The notes below the pieces were generated by a model that saw only the letters and a program-made list of their open reading frames with translations, was not told the DNA's origin and did no database searches. From Chrysaora quinquecirrha (taxonomy: Eukaryota > Cnidaria > Scyphozoa > Semaeostomeae > Pelagiidae): DNA of 64,000 nucleotides. The stretch covers positions 5,233,840 through 5,297,839 of the forward strand of contig JACTAT010000014.1 in assembly GCA_014526335.1 (NCBI GenBank), written 5' to 3'. The first letter of the stretch is position 1, and every line of letters begins with the position of its first letter. Shown here piece by piece: positions 1-12,100 of this stretch. Made by a program: the position numbers and the translations under genes.

Positions 1-138
1 TCGTTAGCAGATTTTTTACAAAAGAGAAAAACAAAAATAAGTTCATCTCATGCCTGTTTTTCATTGTAAGGAGGTTCGGAGGAAGGTTCACAACTAAGTT
101 TTTTTGTCTGAAAGAAGGTCGAAAACTTTCTGGCATTA

Positions 139-172
139 TGCACTGGTTGTTGCTTATTAAAAAGTGTATTTA
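139..172. mobile_element. One end of MITE family C
   Basis: The stretch reads as a short 'gttgcttattaaaaagtgta' end, matching the terminal inverted repeats of the fuller copies at 38.0, 59.3 and 61.1 kb. The partner end is not seen, so this is a fragment or a solo end. It lies in the presumed last intron of the DDHD gene. Confidence 0.4.
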
Positions 173-376
173 GGTCGACGTTTTGAAGTCCTATGATAGA
201 CTCAGCAAAGTCAATAGAATTGAGGTCCCTCCTCCTTTCTATTGACTTTTGCTCAGCTTATAAACCGGTTATAAAGAAGTATATCAGGGTCGAAGTTTAA
301 AGTCCCAATAAAGATCTCTATTGTTGTTCAATGAATCTCATGATCAATATCTAATAACAGTTCTTTTACGTTTTAG

Positions 377-528
377 CTCTTAAAAATCGCCTGGATTACA
401 CGTTGGAAAGTGGTCTTGTGGAGTATTTCTCAGCAATCACTTCTCATATGGCATACTGGGAAAGTCAAGAGTTTGCAAGATTCGTATTAAAAACCATTCT
501 TGATAAGGGGAAAACCAATTCTATGTAA
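377..528 (+). CDS. Terminal exon of a DDHD-domain phospholipase (DDHD1-like)
   Basis: A pyrimidine-rich acceptor ending in TTTTAG at 376 is followed by 49 in-frame codons (entry phase 1, first bases CT) and a TAA at 526-528. The peptide contains RLDYTLESGLVEYFSAITSH followed by MAYWESQEF and a hydrophobic end. This matches the C-terminal tail of the DDHD domain, where family members read RIDYVL...SH..YW.S.D....L. DDHD proteins are intracellular phospholipases A1 acting on phosphatidic acid and related lipids, at membranes of the secretory pathway and mitochondria. The lack of the NEY insertion seen in DDHD2 favours a DDHD1-like member; this is inference from remembered sequences. Upstream exons lie outside the window. 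An AATAAA near 891 could serve as poly(A) signal. Confidence 0.72.
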
Positions 529-1162
529 TCTTTATTTTGTACTTATGCTGGGAAAACAAGCAAACTTAACTGATGGGAGTAGTAGCCTAGCTATCTTGAC
601 AGGGCAAGGGGGTCGAGAAAGTCCTAGGCATAAACATAAACAAAACGTATGTTTGTGTAATTGAGGTTAACTCAACAATAGTCTTATACGTTCATTTATT
701 TTATAAGAATTAAGAAATTCAATCCACCCCGAAACCTGTAGTATAGTTTCTCAAGCCTGTTTCCAATTATAATAGTAAGGTTTCTTGCGGTTTCTTGCAG
801 AGTTTCTTAATTTATAAAATCAAAACTTTCCTAATTTACCCAAATGCATTGAGATGCGCTGGTTGTACCATTCGTTTGCCACGACATACAATAATAAAGA
901 TAATCATGATGAAAATGTTTATCCAAATTTGAAAACAACATAAAAAACAGACTGTTGAAGTAATGAATCGGAAAGAGCTTGGTTGGCCTTCCGTACATTC
1001 TACAAGTCCCTTGTGGAGCTTCTTAGCTTATTTACAGGAAGATGGGACTTTAGCCTTTATAGATCGTTTCTTAAAAGGAAATGAGTCTTGTAGTGTCCTC
1101 TAAAATGCTTATTGATTATGACATGCTATCCTGGTGTCTTGTGTATCTATCGCGGTAGTTCG
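529..1162. other. 3' flank of the DDHD gene, no gene seen
   Basis: This contains the presumed 3' UTR of the DDHD-like transcript and AT-rich spacer. I see no ORF, RNA gene or repeat that I can name. Confidence 0.5.
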
Positions 1163-1446
1163 CTAGGACCTTGCCAAACGATCAAACATTGCTGGTCAAA
1201 CATTTGAGATGCGCTTTACAAGCAATGTTTCACCGTGCGGCACGACGCTAAACATTGCTTGACTAGTAGGATTGCTTGGCAGTGATTTTGAAAAACTTTG
1301 AAAAGCAACAAATGTTTGTCGAGCAATTTTGCTTCGATGTTGCCAAACGGGAAATTTTTTTTTGACAACCAAATTTCAGATGGTTGACGAATAATGTTTG
1401 ATTGTATCGACGAACAATGTTTGATCGTTTGGCCAGGGTTTGCTAG
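1163..1446. mobile_element. MITE family A, copy 1
   Basis: The left end (ctaggacc.tgccaaacgatc then aaacattg) is matched by the inverted right end at about 1414-1446 (caatgtttgatcgtttggcc then agggtttgctag). The roughly 284 bp between are rich in internal 'caaacattg/caatgtttg' words in both directions. Two more copies lie at 42.6 and 44.5 kb. There is no coding capacity, so it is a non-autonomous inverted-repeat element. Confidence 0.75.
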
Positions 1447-1845
1447 TGCAGCAAATCTTTGTTAATTTACTGTATGCCAATTAGAGCTAAGTATCAGAAT
1501 AATGCTGTGATGTCAGAATTTGAATCCATTCTTAGTTGGCACCCTCTGGTGTCACAATCTATTTGGAACTATTAAATAATTTAGAGTAGATTTTATCATT
1601 ATTAATAAGAAAATTTTAATTTTTAGCAGTTCTCTGATATTGCAAATTAACGTTTTCGAGTTTTATTATCTGTGACAATCATAAAACGCATAATTTATTT
1701 ATTATATTTACTGTTCTTTTTGCTCAAATTTTGCTTATTTTTAATTGGAATTTCGCAGTTTTTCGAGTTTTTCGAGGTGTAAAGTAATTAATGATTATCT
1801 ATTTACGAAGAGAATAGCATTTTTTTCTGTCTAGTGTTCTGCTAG
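1447..1845. other. AT-rich spacer, no gene seen
   Basis: Very AT-rich sequence between MITE A and the ATG/GAT tract. Nothing recognisable is seen. Confidence 0.4.
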
Positions 1846-2130
1846 TGATGAGTGATGATGGTGATGATGATTATGATGATGATTATGAGGATGATGACGA
1901 TCATGATGATGATGATTATGATGATGATGATGATTATGATGATGATGATGCTTATGATGATGATAAGGATAATCATGATGATCATGATGATGATGATGAT
2001 GATGATGATTATGAGAATGATGATGATTAGAATCATGATCATGATGATTATGATAAGGATGATGATGAGGGTGATGATAAGGATGATGTTGAGAATGATC
2101 ATTATCATGATGATAGAGCCCTTGATAATG
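1846..2130. repeat. Imperfect (GAT/ATG)n microsatellite tract
   Basis: About 285 bp of GAT/GATGATTAT trinucleotide repeat with scattered interruptions. It produces long spurious reading frames of Asp, Met or Ile on both strands. It lies about 0.6 kb upstream of the Frizzled start codon. Confidence 0.9.
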
Positions 2131-2715
2131 ATCCTGATGATGATGCTGATGGATCGTTTGATTGACTGATTGTGTTTGATGATTAACGACAAAGGCAAAG
2201 AACGTTTAAGAATGTTTTGATCAGAGTTATCATCTATTCAAAATCACTTGTGAGTGATTTTACAGTGATTTTACATTTTTACAAGTTAATAACAATCATT
2301 GGATCTTGCATTCCTCAACGAGCATTACAACGTTGATTGCACAATCACGATTATGATGGTGATTACGTGCCTAATTTGATGATTCATTGTTGATTTTCTT
2401 TTCTCTTGAACCCCTGTATTGTCCTCATGGCATTCGAATGTGATAAATTATGCAAACAGTGGGGATTATTGTTTTCTGCGATTTGATTGGTTGATTCAAG
2501 CCGCCTTGATTCTTTCAAACAAAAGCCGCATTGTTTAGAATCAGTGAAGAAGAACATTGTATTTTGAGATGAAATTTTGGCCTGAGTGTGAGCAGGTCGT
2601 GTTTGTGATATTTTCATGCTGGATGTCTAGTTTTCTGTTGTTTAATAATCGTAAATGCAAACTATCAATGGCGGATTGAAAGACATTTAAGAAGGGAGAA
2701 TTTCCTTTTCTAAGA

Positions 2716-4494
2716 ATGGCTGTCGTCAAAGGATTGATAATTGTTGCATTTATTTTTGAATTGGCTTCGCAGAGAGGGACTTCACTTTCGCCATCAAAAT
2801 GTGAACCGATCACCATTCCGTTATGTCAAGATATCAAATACAACAAGACTATTTTTCCAAATCTACTCTCTCACAGAAATCAAGAAGAATCTGGCCTAGA
2901 AGTTCATCAATTCTTTCCACTTGTGAAAGTCAAATGTTCGCCATATTTAAAGTTTTTTCTCTGTTCAGTTTACGTGCCAATTTGTTCAGAACTTTTCTCG
3001 ACGCCAATTCCGCCATGCCGTTCGTTGTGTATGGTTGCTCGAAAAGGTTGCCTTCCTCTCATGTTGAATTTCGGATTCAGATGGCCTGAGTCATTGAGTT
3101 GCGAAAGATATCCAGAAATGGGCAGTGGAAATCTCTGTGTGGGTAAAAACTTCAGTGAAAGTGGGGAAGATGATGGGACTAATTCAGGCAGTAATAATGG
3201 CGGACAACAGCAAAAAAATAATAATAAGAACACTGGTGGAAGTGGTGGTAGTAATGGAGGATCGTCTGGTGGTGGGAGTACATATCCAGGCTTGGACTGG
3301 ACTACTGGACTGAATTTTTCCCTTCCCGCTTTGAAAGATGGCAGACCGATTTATAAATGTCCTTCTAATCAAACAAAAAAAGACGACAAACATTACAACT
3401 TCATGGGAGTGACAGAATGCGCAGCTGAGTGTAAAAGCATTTACTTTCTTCCAAAAGAAAGAGAATTTGCTCGAAATTGGATATTATTTTGGTCGCTGAT
3501 CTGTATTTTGTCTACGACATTCAGCCTTTTGACATACTTCATTGATTCAAAAAGATTTCACTATCCTTACAAACCGATTATTTTCCTTTGCGGTTGTTAT
3601 TTTGTTATAGCCGTTGTATACATCGCGGGATATGTAGCTGACAGAGACATAGCTTGCCATAGAACAAAATCAAGTTCATTATTGCTGAATCAAGGGACTG
3701 AAAATGCTGGCTGTACTGTTGTTTTTATGTTTCTTTACTTCTTCACAATGGCTTCAGCTATTTGGTGGGTGATTTTGACATTGACATGGTTTCTCGCTGC
3801 TGGAATGAAATGGAGTCATGAAGCCATTGAAAGCAACTCGCAATATTTTCATGCGGCTGCTTGGGCGATTCCTGCTGCTAAAACCATTGCAATTTTAGCC
3901 ATGCATGAAGTAGATGGTGATGAACTAAGTGGTGTGTGCTTTGTTGGTGGTTCTAGTTTATTAGCCCTTCGTGGATTCGTCCTTGCACCACTTTTTGTTT
4001 ACCTAGTTCTTGGCACGTTCTTTCTACTGGCTGGCTTCATCTCTTTGGTAAGAATCCGTTCGGTACTGAAGCATGATCAATCTTTAAAAACCGACAAACT
4101 GACAAGATTGATGATCAGAATTGGTGTCTTTTCCGTTCTTTACACATTGCCTGCTATTATCGTGATTGCATGCTTGTTTTATGAACAAGCCTACCGCCCA
4201 GATTGGGACAGATCCTGGCTAATTGCTTGGTACAAGATTAAATTATTTTGCGTGGATAAATTTCAGAAAAACTGTCCCACGCTTGTGATTGGCGATGATC
4301 GCCCTGATTTTGCTGTTTACATGATCAAATATCTTATGATGTTGATGGTTGGGATCACGTCTGGGTTTTGGATATGGTCTGGCAAAACTATCATGTCATG
4401 GAAAAAGTTTTATTACGCCAGAATATTAAAACGTCCATTACCTAAAGGGAATTCCTCCCACGGGCATGGCGCCTCTTCTAGAACAAATGTTTGA
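2716..4494 (+). CDS. Frizzled receptor, Fz1/2/7-type, intronless
   Basis: This is a seven-pass Wnt receptor of the plasma membrane that signals through Dishevelled. The 592-residue ORF has a hydrophobic signal peptide (about 1-22) and a Frizzled cysteine-rich domain from C29 to about residue 141 ([17 protein letters not shown] and PIPPCRSLC blocks). A Gly/Ser/Asn/Gln-rich linker follows (about 150-193), then seven membrane segments from about residue 255. The [17 protein letters not shown] block and RGFVLAP are diagnostic of Frizzled. The Dishevelled-binding KTxxxW motif is intact (K557-T558-IMS-W562), and the chain ends in TNV, a class I PDZ ligand. The 'PLVKVKCSP' and 'LCVG' CRD words favour Fz1/2/7 over Fz5/8 or Fz4. 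Length is normal. The start is the first Met and heads a clear signal peptide; a pyrimidine tract ending in AAG just before it could be a 5' splice acceptor. There are no frameshifts. Confidence 0.97.
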   Translation: MAVVKGLIIVAFIFELASQRGTSLSPSKCEPITIPLCQDIKYNKTIFPNLLSHRNQEESGLEVHQFFPLVKVKCSPYLKFFLCSVYVPICSELFSTPIPPCRSLCMVARKGCLPLMLNFGFRWPESLSCERYPEMGSGNLCVGKNFSESGEDDGTNSGSNNGGQQQKNNNKNTGGSGGSNGGSSGGGSTYPGLDWTTGLNFSLPALKDGRPIYKCPSNQTKKDDKHYNFMGVTECAAECKSIYFLPKEREFARNWILFWSLICILSTTFSLLTYFIDSKRFHYPYKPIIFLCGCYFVIAVVYIAGYVADRDIACHRTKSSSLLLNQGTENAGCTVVFMFLYFFTMASAIWWVILTLTWFLAAGMKWSHEAIESNSQYFHAAAWAIPAAKTIAILAMHEVDGDELSGVCFVGGSSLLALRGFVLAPLFVYLVLGTFFLLAGFISLVRIRSVLKHDQSLKTDKLTRLMIRIGVFSVLYTLPAIIVIACLFYEQAYRPDWDRSWLIAWYKIKLFCVDKFQKNCPTLVIGDDRPDFAVYMIKYLMMLMVGITSGFWIWSGKTIMSWKKFYYARILKRPLPKGNSSHGHGASSRTNV

Positions 4495-4671
4495 TTATAA
4501 TCGACATATGGTGGATGTCTGGAGACATGATGTTGAAAGAAAAGCATTGATCATGTTGAAACTGCACAGGATGAAAATCTGTTATGAAAACATATTGATA
4601 GGTGGTGTTTCAATGATTCTGTGAAAAATATCAAAAGGAAGTTCCATCAATATCAAGGAAAGAACACGCAA

Positions 4672-4677
4672 AATAAA
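4672..4677 (+). other. Candidate poly(A) signal of Frizzled
   Basis: AATAAA 178 bases after the Frizzled stop codon. Further AATAAA words occur downstream (for example in 5.1-5.5 kb), so the true 3' end is not fixed by sequence alone. Confidence 0.35.
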
Positions 4678-5626
4678 TGTGAGAACACAACTTTGTGAGA
4701 ACATAGAGAGTTGGTAACTTTGTTCTGAACCAGCTGAAATGAAATCAAGAAACAGCAGAAAACACTTAGAGTTATATTTGTGGATTTGAACTTATCTTGC
4801 ATCCACTTCGTATTATATGCATTGCTTTTTAAAGTTTAGGGATAATGTATTTGTACTGTTTTATCATAGAAATGAGCATTATAATTATTCATTTAATATT
4901 TGTTTATTAATTAAAACTGTATAAAAATGTATACAAGTTTTAGCTGAGGCTTTCGTCAAAGGTTAAGGAAAGAATTATCAATCTTCCAGAAGAAATTAAT
5001 GCTTGCAGCATGAAAGATCATCCAACATGAAGTTAAGATTCACTTGCTTACTGCCCTACAAACCGACTTTGGTAAGGGCATTTTAATAGGGAGCATAGAG
5101 GAGCATTGCCCCCTCCCCTACAGTAGTCTGCCTGTTCTAAAGCAGTTTAAAAATATTGAAAACCACCCTTTATTTATTTTCTCACAACAACAATAAAATG
5201 CCCACCCAGTTTCCTGAAAGGTGGCGTTTTTCATGCATTTAGTTAATAAGGGTGCTAAAGCTAAGGTTAAATGACAATTTGTAATTATCATTGTGGTCAA
5301 GTTGTCCTAATTGGATATCATTTCACTGGAGTCAGTGTTTGAAAGCAATGATGATAAAAATTTTAGGTGCCTTGTCCTCAGCTTTTAATTGATAATTTTG
5401 AAGGAAAGCAGGAAATTAGATCGTTTTATCACTTTGGAAAGCTTTTTAACATTTCAACTTGCCATCAGATATGTCAGTTAGATTTTAATAAAACAATTGC
5501 TACTTTGTTGCTTATTGATAATAAAAAAGCGTTTAAGTTTGTGTTTTAGTTTAAATTATGCTTCCAAGTTCTTGTTTTACTTTTTTTGTCATTGTTGTCT
5601 TAATTAATTAAAAATATAGTTCTGAA

Positions 5627-5950
5627 ATGCTTTATTCTTTTGGATGTTTCTCACAAAATATAAAGAACAGCAATGGCTTAAAGATTAAACTAAAAAATAA
5701 ATTCAGTCACACTTTGATTGGTTACGTTGAAAGGACCCCCAACGAAGATATTTCCTTATAAGGAAACAACAAAGGTACACTGAAGTGACTTAATGACAAG
5801 ACATGCTTTATTTTTGGATGTTTCGTACTCTTAAAAAAACCGCACGAAAAATTGCGTAGCCTTCCTATAGTCACAGTCACATTTTGATTGGTCTGGATGG
5901 AATGTCCCCCAACGAAGAATTTCCTTATAAGGAAACAAATCGGTACCCAT
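5627..5950. repeat. Tandem duplication of about 170-176 bp carrying paired CArG boxes
   Basis: Two diverged copies follow each other: the 'atgcttta' words are at 5627 and 5803, and GATTGG at 5716 and 5886. The perfect palindrome around CCTTATAAGG falls at 5754-5763 and 5923-5932. CCTTATAAGG is a perfect CArG core (SRF/MADS-type binding consensus), and GATTGG is an inverted CCAAT word. Whether the unit is regulatory or just a duplicated repeat is not decided. Confidence 0.6.
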
Positions 5951-6306
5951 TGCTTATAACTTAATGGCCATTTAGTCATTTCAACTACAACCGACAAATT
6001 ACAATCCACGTGATGTAAATTAAACTTATACGCAATAAATAACTACTGTAAACTAAATTAGTTTTTGGGAACTTGTTTCTTTTTTTATAAAAATTTTTGT
6101 CACCTGTGCCGTGGGTATTTAATCATATCATCTATGGCGACTTAAAATTTGGTTTCCTTTTAAAATTACACACATTTTTGTGGCTGTCCATGTGTTATCA
6201 AATGTGATACGACTCCTCGTATATCTTTGCTCTGGTTTGCCCTTTTAAATCGTCATAATTTCAGTTCTTTATTTTGTGTGACTCAGATAATAGAAAAGTA
6301 GCACAA

Positions 6307-6640
6307 AATGGCTTCCATTACTCAGCTCTTACTGCGTGGAACAGTATCCCAAACAATATCAGGGAGCTGCCAACTCTCCCGCAGTTCAAAAGATCTTTAA
6401 AAACTCATCTGAAGAGCTGAGTTAAACAGAAACACGACTCCCTGGAAGAGCAGCAAAATAGGCCCTAACTAATCTTATACAACTTTAAATTTCTTTTTTC
6501 AATTGATATGCATTTCTTTTATGTTAAGTTATTATTATCACATTATAGATTATTGTAATTTTTAGCTGAAGGGATTTTGTGTATAAACAATTTAATATGA
6601 ATATGAATATAATATGAATATGAAATATAATATGGCCAGA
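6307..6640 (+). mobile_element. LINE (non-LTR retrotransposon) 3' end fragment
   Basis: One frame at 6307-6420 gives a short peptide with AWNSIPNNIRELPTLPQFKR followed by SLKTHLKS and a stop. This is the typical extreme C-terminus of LINE reverse transcriptases (W-N-S/x-L/I-P...F-K-R-x-L-K-x-x-L). It is followed by a 3' tail ending in an (AATATG)-like simple repeat at about 6594-6640. The 5' part is missing, so this is a dead, 5'-truncated copy. Confidence 0.75.
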
Positions 6641-8486
6641 TTGTCATAAGATGTCGCGATTTACGGAAGGGAGGGAGTTTCTATTTGCAAAGTGTTTCAT
6701 TTAAATCAAGTGATCTTGGCTGTTGTTTGCGTTGGAATAAATTTCAGATTTCTGTCAAATACAGGAAACTGGAGGCAACATGAACGATAAGATTCTTTAA
6801 ATGTCAAACACGAAAGTCGTTCAACACTAAATCATTTTCATTCAAAATTGATCGACCGAAAAGTGCTAGGAGATCGCAGAAGATTAACAACAAATTTAGC
6901 TTGAAGCCAATTTGATGAATTAGAAAATCACTTTCAGGGTACAGAAGTCTTTGAATAATCAAGCTTTGTAAGCCTTACTTAAAGTTGCGGTTTTTCTGAA
7001 AATTCCGAATTTGGAGAATCAAACTCCACCTATTTGGAGGACGGTGATTCGTGAAAGGGCGCATGGAATGCTTCGATTTTTCGCTTGATATTCTCAGTAA
7101 TAAAAAATATCGATGTTAAGTTGGAAAATAAATTAAAATAAACTTCATACCTGAAATGATGACTTGGTAAAAACCATTTTCAAAAGCATAAAACTAGATT
7201 TGTTGTAGCAAATGTTTTGCTCTTTCCAAGCAGCTGATGAAATACAAAACCATTCACAAATTTCGCATAGATAACCTAGCTACTTTGATTCTTTTCAGAT
7301 TCTTTTGATATCTATGGCTCTTTTGGTAAGATATTCCTTTTACTTTACATCAAATTTGGCTGCAAATGTTTCTTCAATAATACCAACTGACAATCTTTAC
7401 GTTCTCCAATTCAGAAATCATTTCTCCTGCAAACGCTTCCTGAGAAAGGCAACAGCCTGAAATGACTATTGCAAAAGATTCACATGGTTGAAGGCAAGCA
7501 GCAACTTTGCAAAATGAAAGCTTAATAATTTTATGTAGCTAAATTGCACGATTGCACGCAAAAACGCCAGAAAACGCAACAGAAGGGTTTCACTCTTTTT
7601 TATGCAAATTAGAAGAAACCCTGCAAGTGCTATTCAGTTCAGTTCCATTTTGTTGCACTGAATCACTTCGCCTCGAAGAATTAAACAATGAACTCAAAAC
7701 AGATTCCAAACAAAAACGAAACAGCAACATTTCTGTATCATTTTGTAAAGGAGTACCTTAACAAATAAACAAGACAGTGTAGAAATACAATTCTAAAGGT
7801 ACTAATTTAGAATAAATGAATTTAGTGCCCTTGATGAAACATACATAAAAATTTACACATAATTTACAGAGATTATAATATTTTGCATTTGTGAAATAAG
7901 CTAATGTAATTCTACTACAACTAAATGATTACAAAATTAAACTAAAACATTTCATAATTATAACAATTATTTGCATCTCAAAATGCTTTTTAGAAATAAA
8001 AAACAGTCCAGACTGTTCAGTTCAATAAAAACTAAATTCAAAACTGGAAAAATAACGATCTTGGTCTATTTTGTAATACTGTATAACTTGACCGTTAAAG
8101 GAAATCACCCACCGAATATGAAAAAAAATCAGATCAGCTTTGTCCCCAGGCCCTAAATTGATTGTCAGATTTCGAACTATCTCCTGATCCCCAGTTAGGC
8201 CTAGACTTACTACATGAGTCGTAGTTATCGCTATTGAAAAGAATAGTTTGAAGTTCAAACTGACTGTAGCGAACAACAGTGAGCGAAAGTTGGAAGCAAG
8301 TCTAAGTTAGGCCTCTAAACTAAGCATGCTTAGGAACAACCTGAACTCATGGTCCCAAATGTATCTCCTCGAATCTCAACGACAAACTTATTTCGGTTCT
8401 GGGTGCTGAAAAATTTCTGCTCAGGCATTTACAGAAAACATGGTTTTGATTAAAAAAACGTAGGTATCTATGCATTGAAGTGCAAA
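6641..8486. other. Intergenic AT-rich spacer, no gene seen
   Basis: Short open frames exist but none has splice-site or protein-family support. The sequence lies between the LINE fragment and MITE B, beyond the Frizzled 3' end. Confidence 0.4.
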
Positions 8487-8636
8487 GAAATTTCGAGGGG
8501 CAATTCACTCCTTGAAAGTCTCGTACACCTTTGCTGGAAGCCCTATTGTTTTCTGAGAAGTCCCTTGAAAGTCCTTTTGTTTTAATGGAAGTCTCGTACG
8601 CTTTTTTGCAGAGTGAAATGCCCCTCGAGAAATTTG
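8487..8636. mobile_element. MITE family B, copy 1
   Basis: An inverted-repeat element of about 150 bp: left end aatttcgaggggcaattcac, right end gtgaaatgcccctcgagaaa as its reverse complement. Internal arms (tcgtacacctttgctgg / gaagtctcgtacgc) are also repeated. Related, more degraded copies are at 22.4, 23.4, 41.3, 53.1 and 53.5 kb. Confidence 0.75.
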
Positions 8637-8889
8637 CTACTACCAGGATTAAGCCCCGGCCAACGTTTCACCCAGCACAGACAGAGGCATATCATGGACA
8701 GAGGAGAAACTTCGTGGGAACGAGGTTGATCAGGGCTATGTATATCAGTTTCAGCTTTGAAACATGAGTGGTGGGGGTTTCACATTTATATTATACGTGA
8801 CTAGACCAACCTACATTTAATTCAGCTGAAGCAACAACGAATATCAAGTAAATAAAAACTACATTGATTATTTTCCAACTAACAAAACA

Positions 8890-8895
8890 TTTATT
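8890..8895 (-). other. Candidate poly(A) signal of the KIF26 gene
   Basis: TTTATT on the plus strand reads AATAAA on the minus strand, 83 bases past the KIF26 stop codon. This is a plausible short 3' UTR end. Confidence 0.5.
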
Positions 8896-8977
8896 ACAAA
8901 AACATAAACAGTTATTACTTACTATTTATCGATTTAAGTCCTGCTTTTCCAAGTAAAACTTTGATTATTGAAAGTCA

Positions 8978-9159
8978 TCAGACAGCAGTTGTTTTGTAAA
9001 GAAAAGTTCTCGTTACGACTTTCTGTGGATTCGCATCGAAACATGTTACGAGTTGAAGATGCGATTTGCAAACATCGACTTTTCGCTGAAGAATTCGATT
9101 TTCTCTGTTTAGCGTCCTTACGACTTGAGGATCATCATAAGATAGGCCTTTCAAGCGAG
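8978..9159 (-). CDS. KIF26 exon 16 (last coding exon)
   Basis: Acceptor TTTTTTGTCAACAG. It encodes [20 protein letters not shown] then [27 protein letters not shown] and stops at 8978. The end aligns with human KIF26B ...ESRVNFCKAHLMMITCFD near its C-terminus. Confidence 0.9.
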
Positions 9160-12100
9160 CTGTTGACAAAAAAGAAATAATTTAGATCAAGGTTAAGGTG
9201 TCAGAAGAAGCCGAGTAAGGTCGAGGTTCGAGCCCTGGTCACGGTAGCGTCGCGACAAGGGTTGATGTCTCATTGCCTCATCCATTGCCCTATGTAAGTT
9301 TGCAAAGCAATAGATAGGAAAGTATTATTCGTGGCATTTTGCCTGCAAACCTCACTCCCGTGCGCCTAGTAATAGATTATCAACTCATGAGATCTTGGCG
9401 ACTAGCCCTTTAATACCCCATTTCACATCACACCTATAAGATCCGTCGATCCGTCTAGACGCATTCCATGAGTCGCAGTTTTCGCTCTTTAGGCCAATCT
9501 GATTTCGATAGGTCGCTCAGAACCACTCTAAGCATTAGGCCATCCAATTCAATTTTTTAAGTAAATAGTTATTGCTCTTGCTAAAGACTGCCGTTGCTGT
9601 TTGCGAAGAGTGGGAACTATGTAATGGGTCTAAGATCCCTCCGGAGTTAGTCTTGGCCCCCCCGTAGTTTATTGTTTTTTGCCTTGGTTTTTGCCATAAA
9701 AAAGCTTGTCCATATATTCAAATTTCTTTTGAAGTTAAGTAAATTCTTTGGGAAAAATAAAAAGTCTGTAGCGCAAGGAAACCTAGCTTATTGTAATTTC
9801 ACCAAAGATATGAGATTAATAAAACTGTTTGCAAAACTAACAGTTTATTTTTAATCTTTACATAATATATTTGCTGAAAATCTTAACCAAAGGAAGACGT
9901 GATTCAACTCAATATAGATATCAAAAAATGTTGTACGCTTTGGTCTTTTATCTTTAGCGAAGACAATGAAGCTCTATGCAAAGCATCTTCTTAAATACGC
10001 AAGATTAATCCACACAAGGCTTCCGAAAATCTTCAGAAAGATGGAGATTACTCTCTACTTTGACATGAAACTTTCAGCAAATAGAGGCCACATCCGCCAC
10101 CTCAAATAGCCCTTATCTAGTACGTGGGTACAATGCGTACGGCCAGAAATGTATAAATTTCTCAATGCACGTAAACGGTACGGAATCGGCTCTTATTAAA
10201 AAAGATTACGTTATCTAGAGCAATGCACAGCCTTTTGATATACGGAAATTGTACTTCACAAAATCCTATTATCTAGAATTATTCAGTATCTCTGTACATT
10301 ATGTATGCATTGTGCTTAAAATTTGAGCCTTAAATTAACAGTGCGCTTGGCCAGGTAAAAATAGACGGGCTGTTAAGAGATATGGGTATTTTTTCAGAAA
10401 GTTTGTTTCTCTTTAAAGGTTCAGGTCAGGGTATCGTGTATGTGCATTCTTTAGATATGGCATCGTTTAGCTGGCATGAAAAAGAGGTTTTGCAAGTGCC
10501 AGAAAGAGACTCAGAATGGTCATGACCAACAAAAACAACTGAGGACAAAAATAACAACAACAATAACAACATTAAAAGGAAGGCTGGGACTGTCATAGCT
10601 ATTCTACTGTATTTAGAAACGCTTTATAGAAAGAAAGTAGTTTCTGAAGAGGCAAATATGCAAATGCAACCAACGTGAAGCTCAATTAAGCTTGCCAGAG
10701 AGACAACAACCGTAACCTTATCAACAACAACAACAATAACGAAGTGAGGCTGCCTTAGGAAATAGACTGAGACGAGAGTTAACTTGACATGAAGAATTTC
10801 TTGACTTTTTTCTCTTTGTTTGATACATGTAACTTGATCAAGGATATGCAAATTATTCAAGAGTCCTACTGCATTGATTGAATCATTGAGAAGGATTTTA
10901 TGAGGGAAAGAGTTTGGTGGTGACAAAAGTAGACAGAAGCAAAGAAAAATGGAAATTTCTAAGAACTTTTCTTAATCATGATGATGAGTTCCAGTAACAA
11001 GATTAGGCAAGTTTGAAAAATAAGAACTAAAAGGATTAAGTTTAGAAATGAGAGAATGAAAATTAAGTGACCTAAGAAAATTACATATGAAAAATGAATG
11101 ATGGATCACAAGGCACCGAGAGACTAAAGCTTTGATTAAATGGATGATTTATCGGATAAAAAGAGGAACAGTTAAAGAATATAAGGGAATCGAGAAACGA
11201 AACGATGGGTAGCATTGAAACGAAGGTGACTGTAGGCTTTTGAGCAGCAGAGAACAGATTGAAAATGTCTACAGAATGTTGCTACAACGATCCCAAAAAT
11301 CCGAATGACTTGTACATACAGCAAGTATAACAGCCTTCAATATCTTTATGCAGAACAATTAATCAAACAGGGCACATAGAAATTGTAGGGGTGTTTGGGA
11401 CTTAGGATTAACGAGAGAATTAGAAAACTATAGGCATGAAGCAATCATGATTTTCTTCACACAACCTGACAATATATTAGGCCAACTTTACGTCCAGCGT
11501 GACTCATGAACTACAACAACAAAACCAACGTAGCAAACCTTTGCGATAGCATGAAATTACAGCATAAATGAGATCAACAAGACATAGATTTTTTAGAATT
11601 GGAAAATGGAGGGTTTAAAAAGCGAATTGGTTTAGTTGTTTGTTGTTATCAAAAGATGAAAGCGCTCACTGTACAAAGTTAAGATGATGTTCTAGGCTTA
11701 GTAGATGGATATCATGATTTCATTAACAACCAAGTCTGCATGCAAAGCTTACTTCAAATAGCAACATCTGAGTGGCACCATTTAATCGGATTGTTGAACA
11801 GATAAGAAACTCAACAAGAGCTATGAAGTGCCTGCATAGAGTGATCATGAAACCTTTGGTCTACCTATTTTATTCTGCATTCTTAGCCTAGCCTTGTATA
11901 CTCAGTGGTTTAACCTAACAACAGAACGACTTTAGCAACAACTCAGTTCGTTAGAGAAATTTAACGGCGAGAGTGGTGTATCAGGGACTGGAATCAAGTC
12001 TTACTAGTAATTTAGCAAATATATGATTATGATGTCAAAGAGAGATAAAGCGAAATGGCGTTGTCAGTGCTGCATATCCGGCAATTTCGCGCCGAAATTA

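Noticed and set aside
1842..2198. Long Ile-, Met- or Asp-only reading frames at 1.8, 15.6 and 52.3 kb
   Set aside because: They are translations of ATC/ATG microsatellites in every frame.
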